Shown piece after piece: positions 25,766-35,288 of a stretch of DNA of 35,288 nt. Within the stretch, counting starts at the first letter, position 1. Every line of letters starts with the position of its first letter. A program made the translations under genes and the position numbers. The notes below the pieces were generated by a model. That model was given only the letters and a program-made list of their open reading frames with translations, was not told the DNA's origin and ran no database searches. The DNA is from an uncultured Opitutales bacterium (GTDB lineage Bacteria > Verrucomicrobiota > Verrucomicrobiia > Opitutales > Seribacteraceae). The DNA lies in the NCBI GenBank assembly GCA_943787575.1, contig CALSMY010000009.1:1-35288 (forward strand), in the 5' to 3' direction.

Positions 25766-26452
25766 TTAAAATTGGTACACAATACCTGCACTCAGAACGG
25801 GCCAAAATTCAAACTGGTTTAAGTCGTCCTGCAGTTCATTAACTTCCTTCTTTTTTTGGCTATTGAAAGTAGCAGCATTAGGGTCAGAAGGGTCGACTGT
25901 TGCGTTTATGACTAAATCGGGAGATCCGGAAAAGACAACGCCAAGATCAAATACAAATCCCCATCTGTCGTCATCTCCAAAAGTTGTGTCCCATCCAATC
26001 CCAGCATAGGGCGCAAATGTATTATAGGAGAGTGCCATGGAGGCGGTATTATCTTTCAGGTTGTATTCAACACCATTTAAATCAAATTTCTCCCCACTTC
26101 CTAATTTAGCTGTTCCATCTATGCCATTTCCATTAATTAAGAATCCGAGGCTTACACGAAAGGCTTGTTTAAATGGGTGAAAATCAGCGAATAAACCAAA
26201 ACTTTTCAATTCTAAATCGAGGTTGTATTTATTTCCTGATTCAATCTCCTCATATTGCCAAGTGAAGTAATTGATTCCTCCACGTAAGCCAAACCATGGG
26301 CTTAATCCTTTTGCCACCTCGAGACCTCCACCAAGTGTACTTACTCGGGGAGCAATTCTAAAACCTAAATGGTAGTCAGAATTCCTCGCATCTAAAGCTG
26401 GTAGAAGGGCGGGAATTATGGATAAAATAACGAATAAAATGGAATATTTCAT
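25766..26452 (-). CDS. Outer-membrane beta-barrel protein
   Basis: The 228-residue protein has a signal peptide (KYSILFVILSIIPALLPALD) and alternating hydrophobic/polar strands typical of an eight- to ten-stranded barrel: WFGLRGGINYFTWQYEE, LKSFGLFADFHPF, FRVSLGFLINGNG, FAPYAGIGWDTTF, RWGFVFDLGVVF and the last strand FEFWPVLSAGIVYQF, ending in phenylalanine as recognised by the BAM machinery. A charged segment about 195-212 (KKKEVNELQDDLNQFEF) precedes the last strand. It resembles OmpW/PagP-size barrels only in form; I assign no function. It lies 48 bases after the hydrolase gene of the symporter operon and could be its outer-membrane component. Confidence 0.75.
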   Translation of the reverse strand: MKYSILFVILSIIPALLPALDARNSDYHLGFRIAPRVSTLGGGLEVAKGLSPWFGLRGGINYFTWQYEEIESGNKYNLDLELKSFGLFADFHPFKQAFRVSLGFLINGNGIDGTAKLGSGEKFDLNGVEYNLKDNTASMALSYNTFAPYAGIGWDTTFGDDDRWGFVFDLGVVFSGSPDLVINATVDPSDPNAATFNSQKKKEVNELQDDLNQFEFWPVLSAGIVYQF

Positions 26453-26500
26453 GTTTGTTTTTGTTGAATGAAAAGTTTCCTTTTGGCAATTACTTTAACT

Positions 26501-27118
26501 TTAAGGTGAAATTCCTATACCAAGCTTCCAGGGGTGGCCCCCATGTACTTGCAGCCCAAATCGGCCCTGATTAGGAATCTCCTTATTTTGTTCAAAATAA
26601 CGAACAGTGGGTTGATTATTTAACCAAATAAAGATGGAATTATTTTCGGCCTTTACCCGTAATTGATTCCATCTGCCCTTAGGGTTAACCATTTTTTGTA
26701 TCTGTCCTTGATTGGTAGATGCAAGGAATCGACGGCGTCTTGATTCGTCGTATAACCAGCCCCAGAGCAGGCCATCTTTAAAGGATCCAATATCACACTG
26801 GTAACCAATCATTTCATTTGAGTTGGGCACTCGTTGGCTCCAAAATTGAACGCCAGCATTTTTGCCTGGTCCTACTAGTTTGGCCTCGAAACGGAAGTCA
26901 AAGTTCTCAAATTCTTCAACCGTGGCGAGAAACTGATTCCCGGGTATGGGTCGTTCCAAAGATCCTGCCACAATGCATTGATCCACAACCCGGAAGAATT
27001 CTGAGTTTCCCTCCCATCCATCGAGCGTGGTTCCGTTAAAGAGGGCGTGAGGGGTTGGGTTGCCCAATAAAATTAAGTCAGCCAATAGAAAGCCGAAAAT
27101 TGGGAAAAGAAGCCTCAA
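26501..27118 (-). CDS. Secreted 3-keto-disaccharide hydrolase (DUF1080) family protein
   Basis: The 205-residue protein has a signal peptide (residues 1 to about 20) and the DUF1080/3-keto-disaccharide hydrolase beta-jelly-roll: [68 protein letters not shown] and [15 protein letters not shown]. All match the family's usual order. Members hydrolyse 3-keto-glycosides or serve as sugar-binding domains; this short, single-domain form is common in Verrucomicrobia and Planctomycetes. The start is TTG at 27118, sharing TTGA with the symporter stop, so translation is coupled. Its place directly after a sodium symporter points to uptake of a released sugar derivative, by inference. Confidence 0.85.
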   Translation of the reverse strand: MRLLFPIFGFLLADLILLGNPTPHALFNGTTLDGWEGNSEFFRVVDQCIVAGSLERPIPGNQFLATVEEFENFDFRFEAKLVGPGKNAGVQFWSQRVPNSNEMIGYQCDIGSFKDGLLWGWLYDESRRRRFLASTNQGQIQKMVNPKGRWNQLRVKAENNSIFIWLNNQPTVRYFEQNKEIPNQGRFGLQVHGGHPWKLGIGISP

Positions 27119-28890
27119 TGATCGATTGCTTTTCCTGCCCCTTGAGGAACACGAATGTTTTCCACAAGTTCTTGGACCTCCCGGGGTGGGGGAGGCGTGA
27201 TTGCACTAACCACAAAGGCCACGGCAAAATTTATGAACATTCCCAGGAATCCAATCCCTTCAGGAGAAATGCCCAGCCAATAATCTTTGCTCTCAGTTAG
27301 GAATTGGAAATGTATGATATATCCGAGGGTAAATCCAATCCCGCAAATCATCCCGGCAATCGCTCCCTGCTTGTTTATTTTCTTGGAAAAGATTCCCATG
27401 ATTAGAGTGGGGAAGAAGGAGGAGGCAGCCAAACCAAAGGCAAAGGCGACGGTTTTGGCAACAAAACTAGAAGGTGGGTTGATCCCGAAGTATGCGGCCA
27501 CAGCGAGAGCTCCAAAGGAAGCCATTCGGGCATATCGAATCTCCTGCTTATCCGAAATATCTGGCTTGATGATTTTCTTCATTAGATCATGTGAGACGGA
27601 GGTGGACAGAACGAGGAGCAAGCCGGCAGCCGTCGATAGTGCGGCAGCCACACAGCCCGCCATAACCAAGGCAATTACCCATTTGGGTAAACCGGCCATT
27701 TCGGGGTTGGCTAGTACAATAATGTCCCGATCGTAATACACCTCATTGGCAGAATCTGACAATTTATTTGATACTGGACGCGGGCCACCTGCAACTCTGG
27801 TTTCGTCAATATAAACTGGTTTTTCTGCAAACACAGAACCTTCTTGGTATTGCATAACACCGTCCTTATTTTTATCCACCCAGGCAATCATTCCCTGATC
27901 TTCCCAATTTTTAAACCACTCGGGTGCCTCCTCGTATTTTTTCTGGTTAATTTCCTCCACAAAATTAGTGCGGGCAAACATCCCAAGAGCAGGAGCGGTT
28001 AAATAGATAATAGCAATAAACCCAAGTGTCCAACAAGCTGACTTTCGGACTGCCTTGACATTTTTTACGGTAAAGAAACGCACGATCACATGAGGAAGCC
28101 CAGCCGTGCCAATCATTAACGCGGCGGTGATACAAAACATATCTAAGGTATTGCTCGTGCTGGCTGTATATTCCTGAAAACCCAGATCCGTGGAGATCTG
28201 ATTTATTTTAACAATTAATGGAACGGCGTTTTCGGTACCATCTTTGATATAATTTCCAATCAGTCCGAGTTGGGGAATCACATTGCCTGTAAGAATCATT
28301 GATATGAAAACCACGGGAATCGTGTACGAGAATACCATCACGCAATATTGAGCGACCTGAGTGTAGGTAATTCCTTTCATTCCTCCCAATCCGGCATAGA
28401 AAAATACAATTCCTCCGCCGATCATTACCCCCATCCAGATTTCGATGTCAAAAAGCCGGGAAAAGACAATGCCTACACCCCGCATTTGTCCCATTATGTA
28501 AGTCATGCAAATAAAGATTGCACAGATAACGGCTACCAACCTGGCACCATTGGAATAAAATCGATCCCCAATAAAATCGGGCACCGTGGCTTTACCAAAT
28601 TTTCGAAGATATGGAACCATCAGGGTGGTGAGCAGAACGAAACCACCTGTCCAACCCATGAGGAATTTGGAGGCCCCATAACCTGCAGCAGCAATTCCGC
28701 CAGCCATGGAAATAAAGGTTGCGGCCGACATCCAGTCGGCCGCGGTGGCCATGCCGTTGGCAAATGGGGAAACGCCTCCGCCCGCTGTGTAGTATTCCTT
28801 GGTTGATCCTGCACGGGACCATATCGCAATCCCGATATATACTCCAAAAGTGATTCCAATAAAGATGAAGTTCCAAATTGTCTGGTCCAT
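27115..28890 (-). CDS. Sodium:solute symporter, large subunit (VC_2705-like SSS family)
   Basis: The 591-residue integral membrane protein has about 13 helices of the LeuT-like SSS fold. Characteristic stretches are [77 protein letters not shown] and [20 protein letters not shown]; the last fits the sodium-site helix. This subfamily, known as VC_2705/TIGR03648, is paired with a DUF4212 small subunit, found here directly upstream with a one-base TGATG overlap. An unusual periplasmic or loop insertion (about 315-410) contains the perfect EF-hand-like loop [12 protein letters not shown] (339-350). The substrate is not known; ActP-like carboxylates are one possibility, and sugar-derived acids fit the operon. 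Downstream, the DUF1080 gene overlaps its stop. Confidence 0.9.
   Translation of the reverse strand: MDQTIWNFIFIGITFGVYIGIAIWSRAGSTKEYYTAGGGVSPFANGMATAADWMSAATFISMAGGIAAAGYGASKFLMGWTGGFVLLTTLMVPYLRKFGKATVPDFIGDRFYSNGARLVAVICAIFICMTYIMGQMRGVGIVFSRLFDIEIWMGVMIGGGIVFFYAGLGGMKGITYTQVAQYCVMVFSYTIPVVFISMILTGNVIPQLGLIGNYIKDGTENAVPLIVKINQISTDLGFQEYTASTSNTLDMFCITAALMIGTAGLPHVIVRFFTVKNVKAVRKSACWTLGFIAIIYLTAPALGMFARTNFVEEINQKKYEEAPEWFKNWEDQGMIAWVDKNKDGVMQYQEGSVFAEKPVYIDETRVAGGPRPVSNKLSDSANEVYYDRDIIVLANPEMAGLPKWVIALVMAGCVAAALSTAAGLLLVLSTSVSHDLMKKIIKPDISDKQEIRYARMASFGALAVAAYFGINPPSSFVAKTVAFAFGLAASSFFPTLIMGIFSKKINKQGAIAGMICGIGFTLGYIIHFQFLTESKDYWLGISPEGIGFLGMFINFAVAFVVSAITPPPPREVQELVENIRVPQGAGKAIDH
27841..27876 (-). 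other. EF-hand-like calcium-binding loop within the symporter
   Basis: Codons for residues 339-350 read [12 protein letters not shown], which fits the 12-residue EF-hand loop: D1, N3, D5, G6, a hydrophobic at 8 and E12. It lies in a soluble segment between two membrane helices. Related SSS proteins may have a similar D-x-N-x-D-G sequence there, as I recall, so it is probably a subfamily feature. Confidence 0.55.
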
Positions 28891-29159
28891 CAGTTTTCCT
28901 CCTCCCCGAAGCCGTGTTTTTCATCCAGTTTGTTCATCAAAAAGGAATAAGCGATTAGTATAATGACGAAGCAAATAATAGAACCCTGCTGAGCCATCCA
29001 AAATCCAAGAGGAGCCCCTCCAATTGAGAACTGATCTAAGTAGTCTTTAAAGAGAATACCGCACCCAAAGGATACGAGAAACCAGATGCTTAACAATTTT
29101 CCTACGAGCTTTAAGCTATCACTCCAATAGGAATCTGGCGAGGCGGATTGGGCTGTCAT
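28890..29159 (-). CDS. DUF4212 small subunit of sodium:solute symporter
   Basis: About 89 residues from the ATG at 29159, giving [20 protein letters not shown]; an open TTG 48 bases upstream (29207) would add a hydrophobic extension not expected in the family. Two membrane helices carry DUF4212/TIGR03647 hallmarks: [20 protein letters not shown] and [20 protein letters not shown], followed by a short charged tail. The protein always partners the VC_2705-like SSS permease, whose start overlaps its stop by one base (TGATG). Upstream 220 bases are AT-rich, shared with the divergent giant-protein gene, and hold the operon promoter. Confidence 0.85.
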   Translation of the reverse strand: MTAQSASPDSYWSDSLKLVGKLLSIWFLVSFGCGILFKDYLDQFSIGGAPLGFWMAQQGSIICFVIILIAYSFLMNKLDEKHGFGEEEN

Positions 29160-29381
29160 TTCCTGAGCATGGATGAAAAAAAACCAAACTGGCAAGAACC
29201 GATTCAATAATGACTTTAATTTCTTTAAAATTTTAGATAACGGAAAATTTCTTCTGATATAATAATTTGGCGGCAGGTTGTGGGGAGATCTCGGTTAAAA
29301 ATACAAACTTGTTGAATTATCAAAATCGTGCAAAAATATAAGCATATATAAAGGCCTACCCCTCTTCCAATTATCATTTGC

Positions 29382-32300
29382 ATGCTTAAAGTAGCCAAAC
29401 TCTTTTCTGTCTTTGTCGTCCTCTTGATGGCAATGGCTTCAAATTTGTTTGGTCATGAAGATCAGGAGGCTCACAACCGTTCAGTCCAGTACCAGCAGCA
29501 TCCTAATACTACTGTTTTTTTGAATGAATATCAGGGGGTTCAGACTGAGGTTGAAATTAATGTGCCCAGGACCCTGAATAACCGTTTCATCAATTATGTT
29601 AAATCATACAACCTGTGGGGCACTGGACAAAAACCAGAACACGGAATCGTTGTAACAGACGAGTACGACACTACCGATTCACTCATCTACAGACCTTACA
29701 AGAATGCAGAAGGCTGGGACCAGTTTTTTTGGACTGCAACCGACACTGCAGGAACAGAGCATAACTACACGATAAATATATTTATCAATCCTGGGGTAAA
29801 TGACGTTCCTATTTTATCTGCGGATGGAAGGGATTCCTATGAGGATTCCAAGACGAAAATCGAACTGGAATTAGAGGAAGAGACGATCGAGATATCCGAA
29901 ATCGAGTTTTTTGATCCTGACAGCGAAATCGATAACCAACCTGTCATTGTGTTGGAAACATTTGATGTAAATGGAATCTTAGAAGCAGATACTTCCGACG
30001 GAGATCTTGCCAATGGAAATTTTATTCTTATTCCACAAGCAACTAACCCTATCACAGTTAAGAGTGCTTCTAAAAATGGAAAATCATGGAAGTATGATTT
30101 AAAATGGAAAGGGACGGATGGGCCTAACTACGATTCTTCAGAACGGTTGGTATACGACCTAAGGATCAGATATCGGGATGATCAGATGAATGCTGCTGAT
30201 GAAAAAGTCCTTGATTTTAATGTTTCAATCGAACCAGTGAATGAACCTCCCCAGGTGGTTGGTGAATCTTCTGAAAGCCATGTTTTTAGCGAAGATGATA
30301 ATGGGCGTCTTATTCTTAATCTACAAGCTTACGATCAAGAGGGTGATCATTTTCGCTGGATGTTAAAGACCAACCAACCGAACGCATCCCCCTTGTTAAC
30401 TGTTCGTTATTTAGATGAAGAAAATAACCCTACTTTACTCATTCCTCACCTCGGGTCCGCTGGTGCAACAGGGGGAGTATTTACGCATTCTGTAGAATCC
30501 AGTGAAGCCGTAACCTTTTACTTGGACAACGATCTAAGCGATTCTTTTGGTACTCTGACCTATCAATTTATTCCATTCGATGAAGATGGAGAGCAAGAAG
30601 GAGAACCTTATTCTGTAGCCGTTACGATTGAAAACGATTTTTCGGATGAGATAAGCCTAGCAGATTTTAGGTCTCCGGATGGATATGAGATTGATAGTGT
30701 TGGTTCGTCTGGGGATACCTTTAGTGCTTCTTGGCATGAAAATCGTGTGGGTGCAGTAATTGATTTGCAAACCAGAGATCCCGATAGTGACAGGAATCTT
30801 ACCCAGCAGATAGATAATAATACCTCAGGAAATTTAAGAGGTGCTCAGATTTTCTACACCCTGGAAGGTGATGACTCCAGTTTTTTTACTATCGATGAAA
30901 ATGGTTCAATCTATTTCCGTTCTCCTCCTAATTACGAACGAAAATTAGATACCCCGAATGATTCCGGAGCTCGCGACAATATATATGTATTTGATGTCTT
31001 TGCCCGTGATGCAACTTCCGCTCCCTCAACCGATGAGAGTTTTACTTGGACTAAGGATAAAGTCACCTTTCACATCGAAGTTTTACCTTTAGATGAAACT
31101 CCTTATTTGCGGTTCCCAAATGTATCTTCAATTTATGACCAAAGAAGCATAACCATTGACGAAGACCTCACTTGGGTGTGGGACAGAAATGCATTTCCTC
31201 GGCCTGCTAATGCAGATTTCTCCCTGAAGACCTATGAAGAAGAAGGGCAGAGTATAACTTGGCGAGTTGCTGAGTCTGATCAGAATGGTACGGAGATTAT
31301 TCCGCGTGGTATCGTTCAAATCGAACCCAGTGATGGGGTCGTGCTTACCGAAGCAGACGGTTATAACCCCGGGCCATTATCGATTAGTTACGATCCGCGA
31401 GGTACTACAGAAAATGACTTTTTCAGACTCGAATTTTTTGACGGTTCTTCTTTTGGCTGGGTCGACTTTAATTTCACTCTCAGGGATAAACCTAATGCAC
31501 CTGTACTAAATTTAATCGAGTTTTCTGACGGGCAGGGTGTTGTTGACGGTACATCTTACCCTACAAACCCCAACAAGTTTTTATATGTCATCGAGGCGGA
31601 TGAGAATTACCCACCTTTATTAACTCTTTATTTTGCCGATGAATCTGATGGGCATGAAATAAATTCAACGCGTATTTATTCGAATTATCAAATTCTTGGA
31701 GAAGATCTTTTTAGCGGTTCCTATGTAGCTGATGATCCCTCGGTCTATGAATTGACTTTCAACTTGGATAATCCTTTGGATTTTGATTATGAAAATCCTC
31801 CAGAAGAGGGAAATTATTCTGTTGTATTGCGTGTGGTCGACGAAGCTGGACAAAAGCAGGATTACGAATTTCAGTTTGTTTTAAAGGATAGCGATGAAGC
31901 ACCCTTGGTATTTGTTGACAATTCTTTTGATGGAACAATTAAGGAAAACACCGCGACAGTGGCAGGTCTTAGTGCATATGATCCGGATGTCCCTGCCAAC
32001 TCTGGATCAAATATTAATTGGGAGATAGTTTCTCCTTTAAACAAGTTCGAGTTTAACTCCTCAAGTGGAGAAAAGGTTCAGTTACTTTTTCGTGAAGACT
32101 CTTTGCCTGATTATGAAGTCGTGGGTGAGCGTGATTGGAATGTTACATTGCGAGCATGGGAAACAGGAAAGAAACTTGATGCGTCTCGTCTCTTTACCCT
32201 GCCATTTTCGGTTACCCCCGTGAATGATCCCCCGCGCTACAATCCTTACTTAGGGGAGAGTGAAAATGCGGTAATTTATTTGTCGGAAAATAATTTTACG

Positions 32301-35288
32301 AATCAAAGCATGAATTTGATTCGTCATTTTGAGGATGATGAAAATGATTCTCTAACTTTTGAAATTACTCCAGGGGAGGGAGATAATAGCGAAAGATTTA
32401 TCCTTAATGGATCGATCTTGGAATATGATGTGGGCACTTACGGTATGCCCGATTACGAGGCTGTTGATCTGCGTAGTTTAACCGTGCGGGTAAGGGCAAA
32501 AGATGTGAATGACTTTTATTCAAATGAAATTGTGCTTAACATTCAAGTGGTCAGTTTTGAAGAGTCTCCCCTCGTGTTTGACGAAATTGGCGTGCTCGAA
32601 TCCTTTCACGATACCACTGGTCAGTTTAGCCAAAAGAGTAAGCCGATTGAATGTGAGGAAGATCCGGTCAGTCCAGTCTCAATTGAAAATTTTACTTTTT
32701 TGGACCCAGAAGGCACAAATGTTACGGTAACCAAGAGTTTCTCGCCACCCGGCTCAGAAGATAATGGAACGCTGACCATTTTTCCTCCTTCAAACTTACA
32801 ACCAAATTATCGCTTTGAATACCAGCCCCCTTCAAATGCTTCTGGTAAGTTTGAAATTCGACTCGATGTGGTAGATGAGGAAAATAGCCTGACCCAATTA
32901 ACCTTAGTTTTCGAAGTTCAACCTAAACCAGATCCTCCTTTTATTACCTGGACAGCACCTGTCCATGTGGAGGCTTCAGAAGCATCTGGAGTTTTAAATC
33001 TTCAAATCCAGGAGGGTTTTCCCTTTGTTCTTGCATTGGAGGCCGATGATTCAGCCGATGGTATTCTCGAAGAGCCTACATTTTTTGATTGGGCAGTCTA
33101 TAATTTTAATGACCCACGCTTTCAAATTTCCGAGGTTTTTGATCTTTTGCCAGGGTTATCTGGTTCAGCGCGTTTATCGGAAAAGAGATTGTTTTTTACT
33201 GAAACTCCAGATTTTGGTAGTCCGCCGCCTGGCGGCCTGGGTAACATCCCCTACAACTTTACCATTGGCGTTACTGATACCACTGGGGCCAACCCCCAAG
33301 ACAACCCTGAACTTTTTCGAGAGCTCAATGTATCGATCAGTATTTTGGACGTGCCTAATGAAACTCCCGTTTTCGTGGATTTGGACCAAAACAATTTTGT
33401 TGTTCCCTACACTGAAGAGACGAACCAATCAGTCATCACATTACAGGCATTTGACCCGGACCTCGAAGAGTTAACTGAGGGGGAAGAACCTAGACGAATA
33501 TTCTATACTTTAGACGGGGATACTTTTGGCAAAAACTTAAATCGAGACGATTTTTACTTAGTCACAAACTATGATTTTAATGGAGACCCGGTTTCCGCAA
33601 CCCTTTACTTTTTGAAACAGTTGCCAGATTTTGAGAATCCACTTCAGAGAACTTATTCGGTCGAAGTGCGAGCAACGGAGTTTGATTCTCTTGGTTTTCC
33701 CAGAGAATATAAAGACCAAGTGGTTGTCGTAAAAGTGGTTAATGTAAATGAGTCGCCCGTTTTTGAGACAACTCAGTCATCCGATGCGGATGCAAATTTT
33801 ACCCTGCTGGAAGAAACCATGGGAACCTTTAGCGTTTCTGCCAATACTGATGATGCAGTCGATGGTCTGGAAGGATTAGATCTTGGAATATCTGGTAATG
33901 GTGAGGACGATTTATTATTTGAAATCATTAACTCGAGTACTTCGGAAAACTCCCTTGAATTTGCATTTAAAGAAATGCCGAATTTTGAAAAACCCTTGGA
34001 TTCCAATCTTGATAACGATTACAAGGTAAACATCTTTATCAAAACGGCTGCCGGTAAACACTTACTTTCAGAAGACTTCGTTGTTCGGGTTTCCGATTCG
34101 GTAGAAAAGCCAAAGTTTGTTCATCCCTCTTTGAGCAATTTATCCCACCAGGAAAATGAACAACTGGTTATTCGCTTGGAGGTTGAAGACGACGAGTCTG
34201 ACGAAGCGTATCTTGATTTACTCTACGCGACGGAGTCAGGTATCTCGTTTGCGTCCAATTCGTGGAACGAAAGCGTGCCCTATGACACCTTGTTTGAATA
34301 CGAAAAGGTAAGAAATGTTTCCACCGATTTTGGCTTGGATTCTCCCCATTTTGTTTTGTCCAAAGACATGAATAATGATGGAGCCAACGATGTGATTGCC
34401 CTGAGCAGTGGCAACGGGATTTGGTATTTTGAGAACCAAGGATTTGGTAAGTTTGAAAACCCTGGAACCAAGCTGGCAGGCGTGAACGGGCTTCCGCGGC
34501 ACGCCATTGCAGAGGATTTTGATTTTGATGGGGATGTTGATTTGTTGGTTGCAATAGCCTCCGAAGACGAAGTCCTCGTCTATCTCAACCAATTCCAGGA
34601 AACGGGAACAACAACTTTTAATCTTCAAACAATTTCCAATGATAATGGGAATTTGGATCAACCAATTTATTTAGCTTCGGCAGATTTTGACGATGATTAT
34701 GACTTGGACTTTGCTGTTGTCTGCCGAGGTAGTAGTCAAGTTGTTTGGTATTCAAATGACGGTTCTGCTCAGTTCAATTTTGTAAGTGTAATCGGACAAA
34801 ACCTTGAGGAGCCTAGGTGTTTGGAGGTTTTGGATTTAACGGATGCTTCCTTACTTTCTGACCGAAATTTTAACTGCAATGATCTAGCCGTCGGTATGAA
34901 GGGGGGGGTTCGACTATTCGAAAAGATTGAAAATGGTTCTTTCTATCACAAACAGGATGTTTTGATCGATGGGGGAGTTTCGGATATGATTGTTAATTCA
35001 GTCAAGTCCCTGCCATTGGATAGCGATGCATACACCGATATCGTTTTTACCACCAGCGGGGGAACCGTGCCTTATTATTCCATTAAGGAAGCTCAGGGGC
35101 TTGCATTCGATCCTCCGCAAAACTTTGGCGGGGATAAGCTAAATAGACCCTCCCAGATTTCTGTATACGAGCCAAATAAAGGAGGTCGTCCAATTGTTCT
35201 GGTCTCAGAGTCGGCCAACCCAGTATTGCATCTTTTTTACAGTCCTACTCGAAACGAGCAAGACAGGGTAGACTTTCTCCATACATCC
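29382..35288 (+). CDS. Giant secreted cadherin-like / FG-GAP protein, truncated by window edge
   Basis: An ATG at 29382 opens a frame that I followed without a stop to the last base: at least 1969 codons. A signal peptide (KLFSVFVVLLMAMASNLFG, residues 1-24) is followed by about ten tandem cadherin-like domains of roughly 110-140 residues. Linkers of the type VNDPP, VNEPP or ESP mark boundaries near residues 140, 286, 570, 705, 838, 947, 1060, 1183, 1324, 1457 and 1577. A conserved PDYExx/PDFExP motif recurs (LPDYEVVG, MPDYEAVD, LPDFENPL, MPNFEKPL). From about residue 1640 FG-GAP/VCBS repeats begin, with calcium-loop motifs DMNNDGANDVI, DFDFDGDVDLLV and DFDDDYDLDFAV. Strongly acidic, so calcium binding and extracellular adhesion are likely; the C-terminal sorting signal lies outside the window. 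Divergent from the symporter operon. Confidence 0.9.
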   Translation, partial: MLKVAKLFSVFVVLLMAMASNLFGHEDQEAHNRSVQYQQHPNTTVFLNEYQGVQTEVEINVPRTLNNRFINYVKSYNLWGTGQKPEHGIVVTDEYDTTDSLIYRPYKNAEGWDQFFWTATDTAGTEHNYTINIFINPGVNDVPILSADGRDSYEDSKTKIELELEEETIEISEIEFFDPDSEIDNQPVIVLETFDVNGILEADTSDGDLANGNFILIPQATNPITVKSASKNGKSWKYDLKWKGTDGPNYDSSERLVYDLRIRYRDDQMNAADEKVLDFNVSIEPVNEPPQVVGESSESHVFSEDDNGRLILNLQAYDQEGDHFRWMLKTNQPNASPLLTVRYLDEENNPTLLIPHLGSAGATGGVFTHSVESSEAVTFYLDNDLSDSFGTLTYQFIPFDEDGEQEGEPYSVAVTIENDFSDEISLADFRSPDGYEIDSVGSSGDTFSASWHENRVGAVIDLQTRDPDSDRNLTQQIDNNTSGNLRGAQIFYTLEGDDSSFFTIDENGSIYFRSPPNYERKLDTPNDSGARDNIYVFDVFARDATSAPSTDESFTWTKDKVTFHIEVLPLDETPYLRFPNVSSIYDQRSITIDEDLTWVWDRNAFPRPANADFSLKTYEEEGQSITWRVAESDQNGTEIIPRGIVQIEPSDGVVLTEADGYNPGPLSISYDPRGTTENDFFRLEFFDGSSFGWVDFNFTLRDKPNAPVLNLIEFSDGQGVVDGTSYPTNPNKFLYVIEADENYPPLLTLYFADESDGHEINSTRIYSNYQILGEDLFSGSYVADDPSVYELTFNLDNPLDFDYENPPEEGNYSVVLRVVDEAGQKQDYEFQFVLKDSDEAPLVFVDNSFDGTIKENTATVAGLSAYDPDVPANSGSNINWEIVSPLNKFEFNSSSGEKVQLLFREDSLPDYEVVGERDWNVTLRAWETGKKLDASRLFTLPFSVTPVNDPPRYNPYLGESENAVIYLSENNFTNQSMNLIRHFEDDENDSLTFEITPGEGDNSERFILNGSILEYDVGTYGMPDYEAVDLRSLTVRVRAKDVNDFYSNEIVLNIQVVSFEESPLVFDEIGVLESFHDTTGQFSQKSKPIECEEDPVSPVSIENFTFLDPEGTNVTVTKSFSPPGSEDNGTLTIFPPSNLQPNYRFEYQPPSNASGKFEIRLDVVDEENSLTQLTLVFEVQPKPDPPFITWTAPVHVEASEASGVLNLQIQEGFPFVLALEADDSADGILEEPTFFDWAVYNFNDPRFQISEVFDLLPGLSGSARLSEKRLFFTETPDFGSPPPGGLGNIPYNFTIGVTDTTGANPQDNPELFRELNVSISILDVPNETPVFVDLDQNNFVVPYTEETNQSVITLQAFDPDLEELTEGEEPRRIFYTLDGDTFGKNLNRDDFYLVTNYDFNGDPVSATLYFLKQLPDFENPLQRTYSVEVRATEFDSLGFPREYKDQVVVVKVVNVNESPVFETTQSSDADANFTLLEETMGTFSVSANTDDAVDGLEGLDLGISGNGEDDLLFEIINSSTSENSLEFAFKEMPNFEKPLDSNLDNDYKVNIFIKTAAGKHLLSEDFVVRVSDSVEKPKFVHPSLSNLSHQENEQLVIRLEVEDDESDEAYLDLLYATESGISFASNSWNESVPYDTLFEYEKVRNVSTDFGLDSPHFVLSKDMNNDGANDVIALSSGNGIWYFENQGFGKFENPGTKLAGVNGLPRHAIAEDFDFDGDVDLLVAIASEDEVLVYLNQFQETGTTTFNLQTISNDNGNLDQPIYLASADFDDDYDLDFAVVCRGSSQVVWYSNDGSAQFNFVSVIGQNLEEPRCLEVLDLTDASLLSDRNFNCNDLAVGMKGGVRLFEKIENGSFYHKQDVLIDGGVSDMIVNSVKSLPLDSDAYTDIVFTTSGGTVPYYSIKEAQGLAFDPPQNFGGDKLNRPSQISVYEPNKGGRPIVLVSESANPVLHLFYSPTRNEQDRVDFLHTS

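Noticed and set aside
28348..28806. 152-codon plus-strand frame
   Set aside because: Antisense to the conserved symporter gene, rich in His, Ser and Gly as expected from complementing membrane codons.
29208..29381. Promoter for the giant cadherin-like gene (TATAAG at 29337-29342)
   Set aside because: The AT-rich stretch has several TATA-like words but no -35 box at proper spacing, so no single promoter can be chosen.
1..35288. CRISPR arrays, insertion sequences, rRNA genes
   Set aside because: No regularly spaced short repeats, no transposase motifs or terminal inverted repeats, and no rRNA-like sequence were seen on either strand.

Overview
The window looks like a chromosomal stretch of a Gram-negative, probably marine, member of the PVC group, most likely Verrucomicrobiota (Opitutae/Puniceicoccales-like). 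This is inferred from gene content: Tat-exported TIM-barrel and SGNH enzymes, a 3-keto-disaccharide hydrolase (DUF1080) protein, a DUF4212/SSS symporter pair, a PknB-like kinase with DWG in place of DFG, LamG/SBBP/kelch and cadherin/FG-GAP giant proteins, and moderate G+C. No 16S rRNA or other phylogenetic marker is present, so the assignment is tentative.

Region 1 (1-7.6 kb) is a decayed accessory segment. A giant secreted protein gene on the minus strand (signal peptide, carbohydrate-binding-like module, SBBP-type repeats, at least two LamG modules, kelch repeats) runs off the left edge and is broken by many single-base indels. Next to it, on the same strand, lies a frameshifted primase-like gene of the BT4734/VirE-N type, typical of plasmids and integrative elements, followed by small coding remnants and a frameshifted small secreted protein. 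At 7536-7582 is the 3' part of a tRNA-Thr(CGT) without its 5' half, the kind of sequence left at an integration site. Several indels I could place are one extra base in a short homopolymer, so poor assembly is a real alternative to decay.

Region 2 (8-17 kb) is intact: a 2H phosphoesterase, a MORN-repeat lipoprotein whose 3' end overlaps that of a convergent secreted protein, a LysR regulator followed by a discoidin-like secreted protein, an SBF/BASS transporter and a TPR protein, then on the minus strand an HtrA-type protease fused to a SirB1-like transglutaminase/TPR domain, and RmuC.

Region 3 (17-26 kb) carries a VanZ-like protein, a Tat-exported hydroxypyruvate-isomerase-like protein, a solitary cytosine-5 DNA methyltransferase, a DUF4396 membrane protein, a cyclic-nucleotide-binding-domain membrane protein with one frameshift, and convergent to it a minus-strand group of serine/threonine kinase, tRNA hydroxylase TrhO and SGNH hydrolase. 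A RidA-YdcF overlapping pair follows.

Region 4 (25.7-35.3 kb): a minus-strand operon encodes a DUF4212 small subunit, an SSS-family sodium symporter, a secreted DUF1080 hydrolase-like protein and an outer-membrane beta-barrel, suggesting sugar-derived substrate processing and uptake. Divergent from it is an open reading frame of at least 1969 codons for a giant secreted cadherin-like/FG-GAP protein, cut by the right edge.
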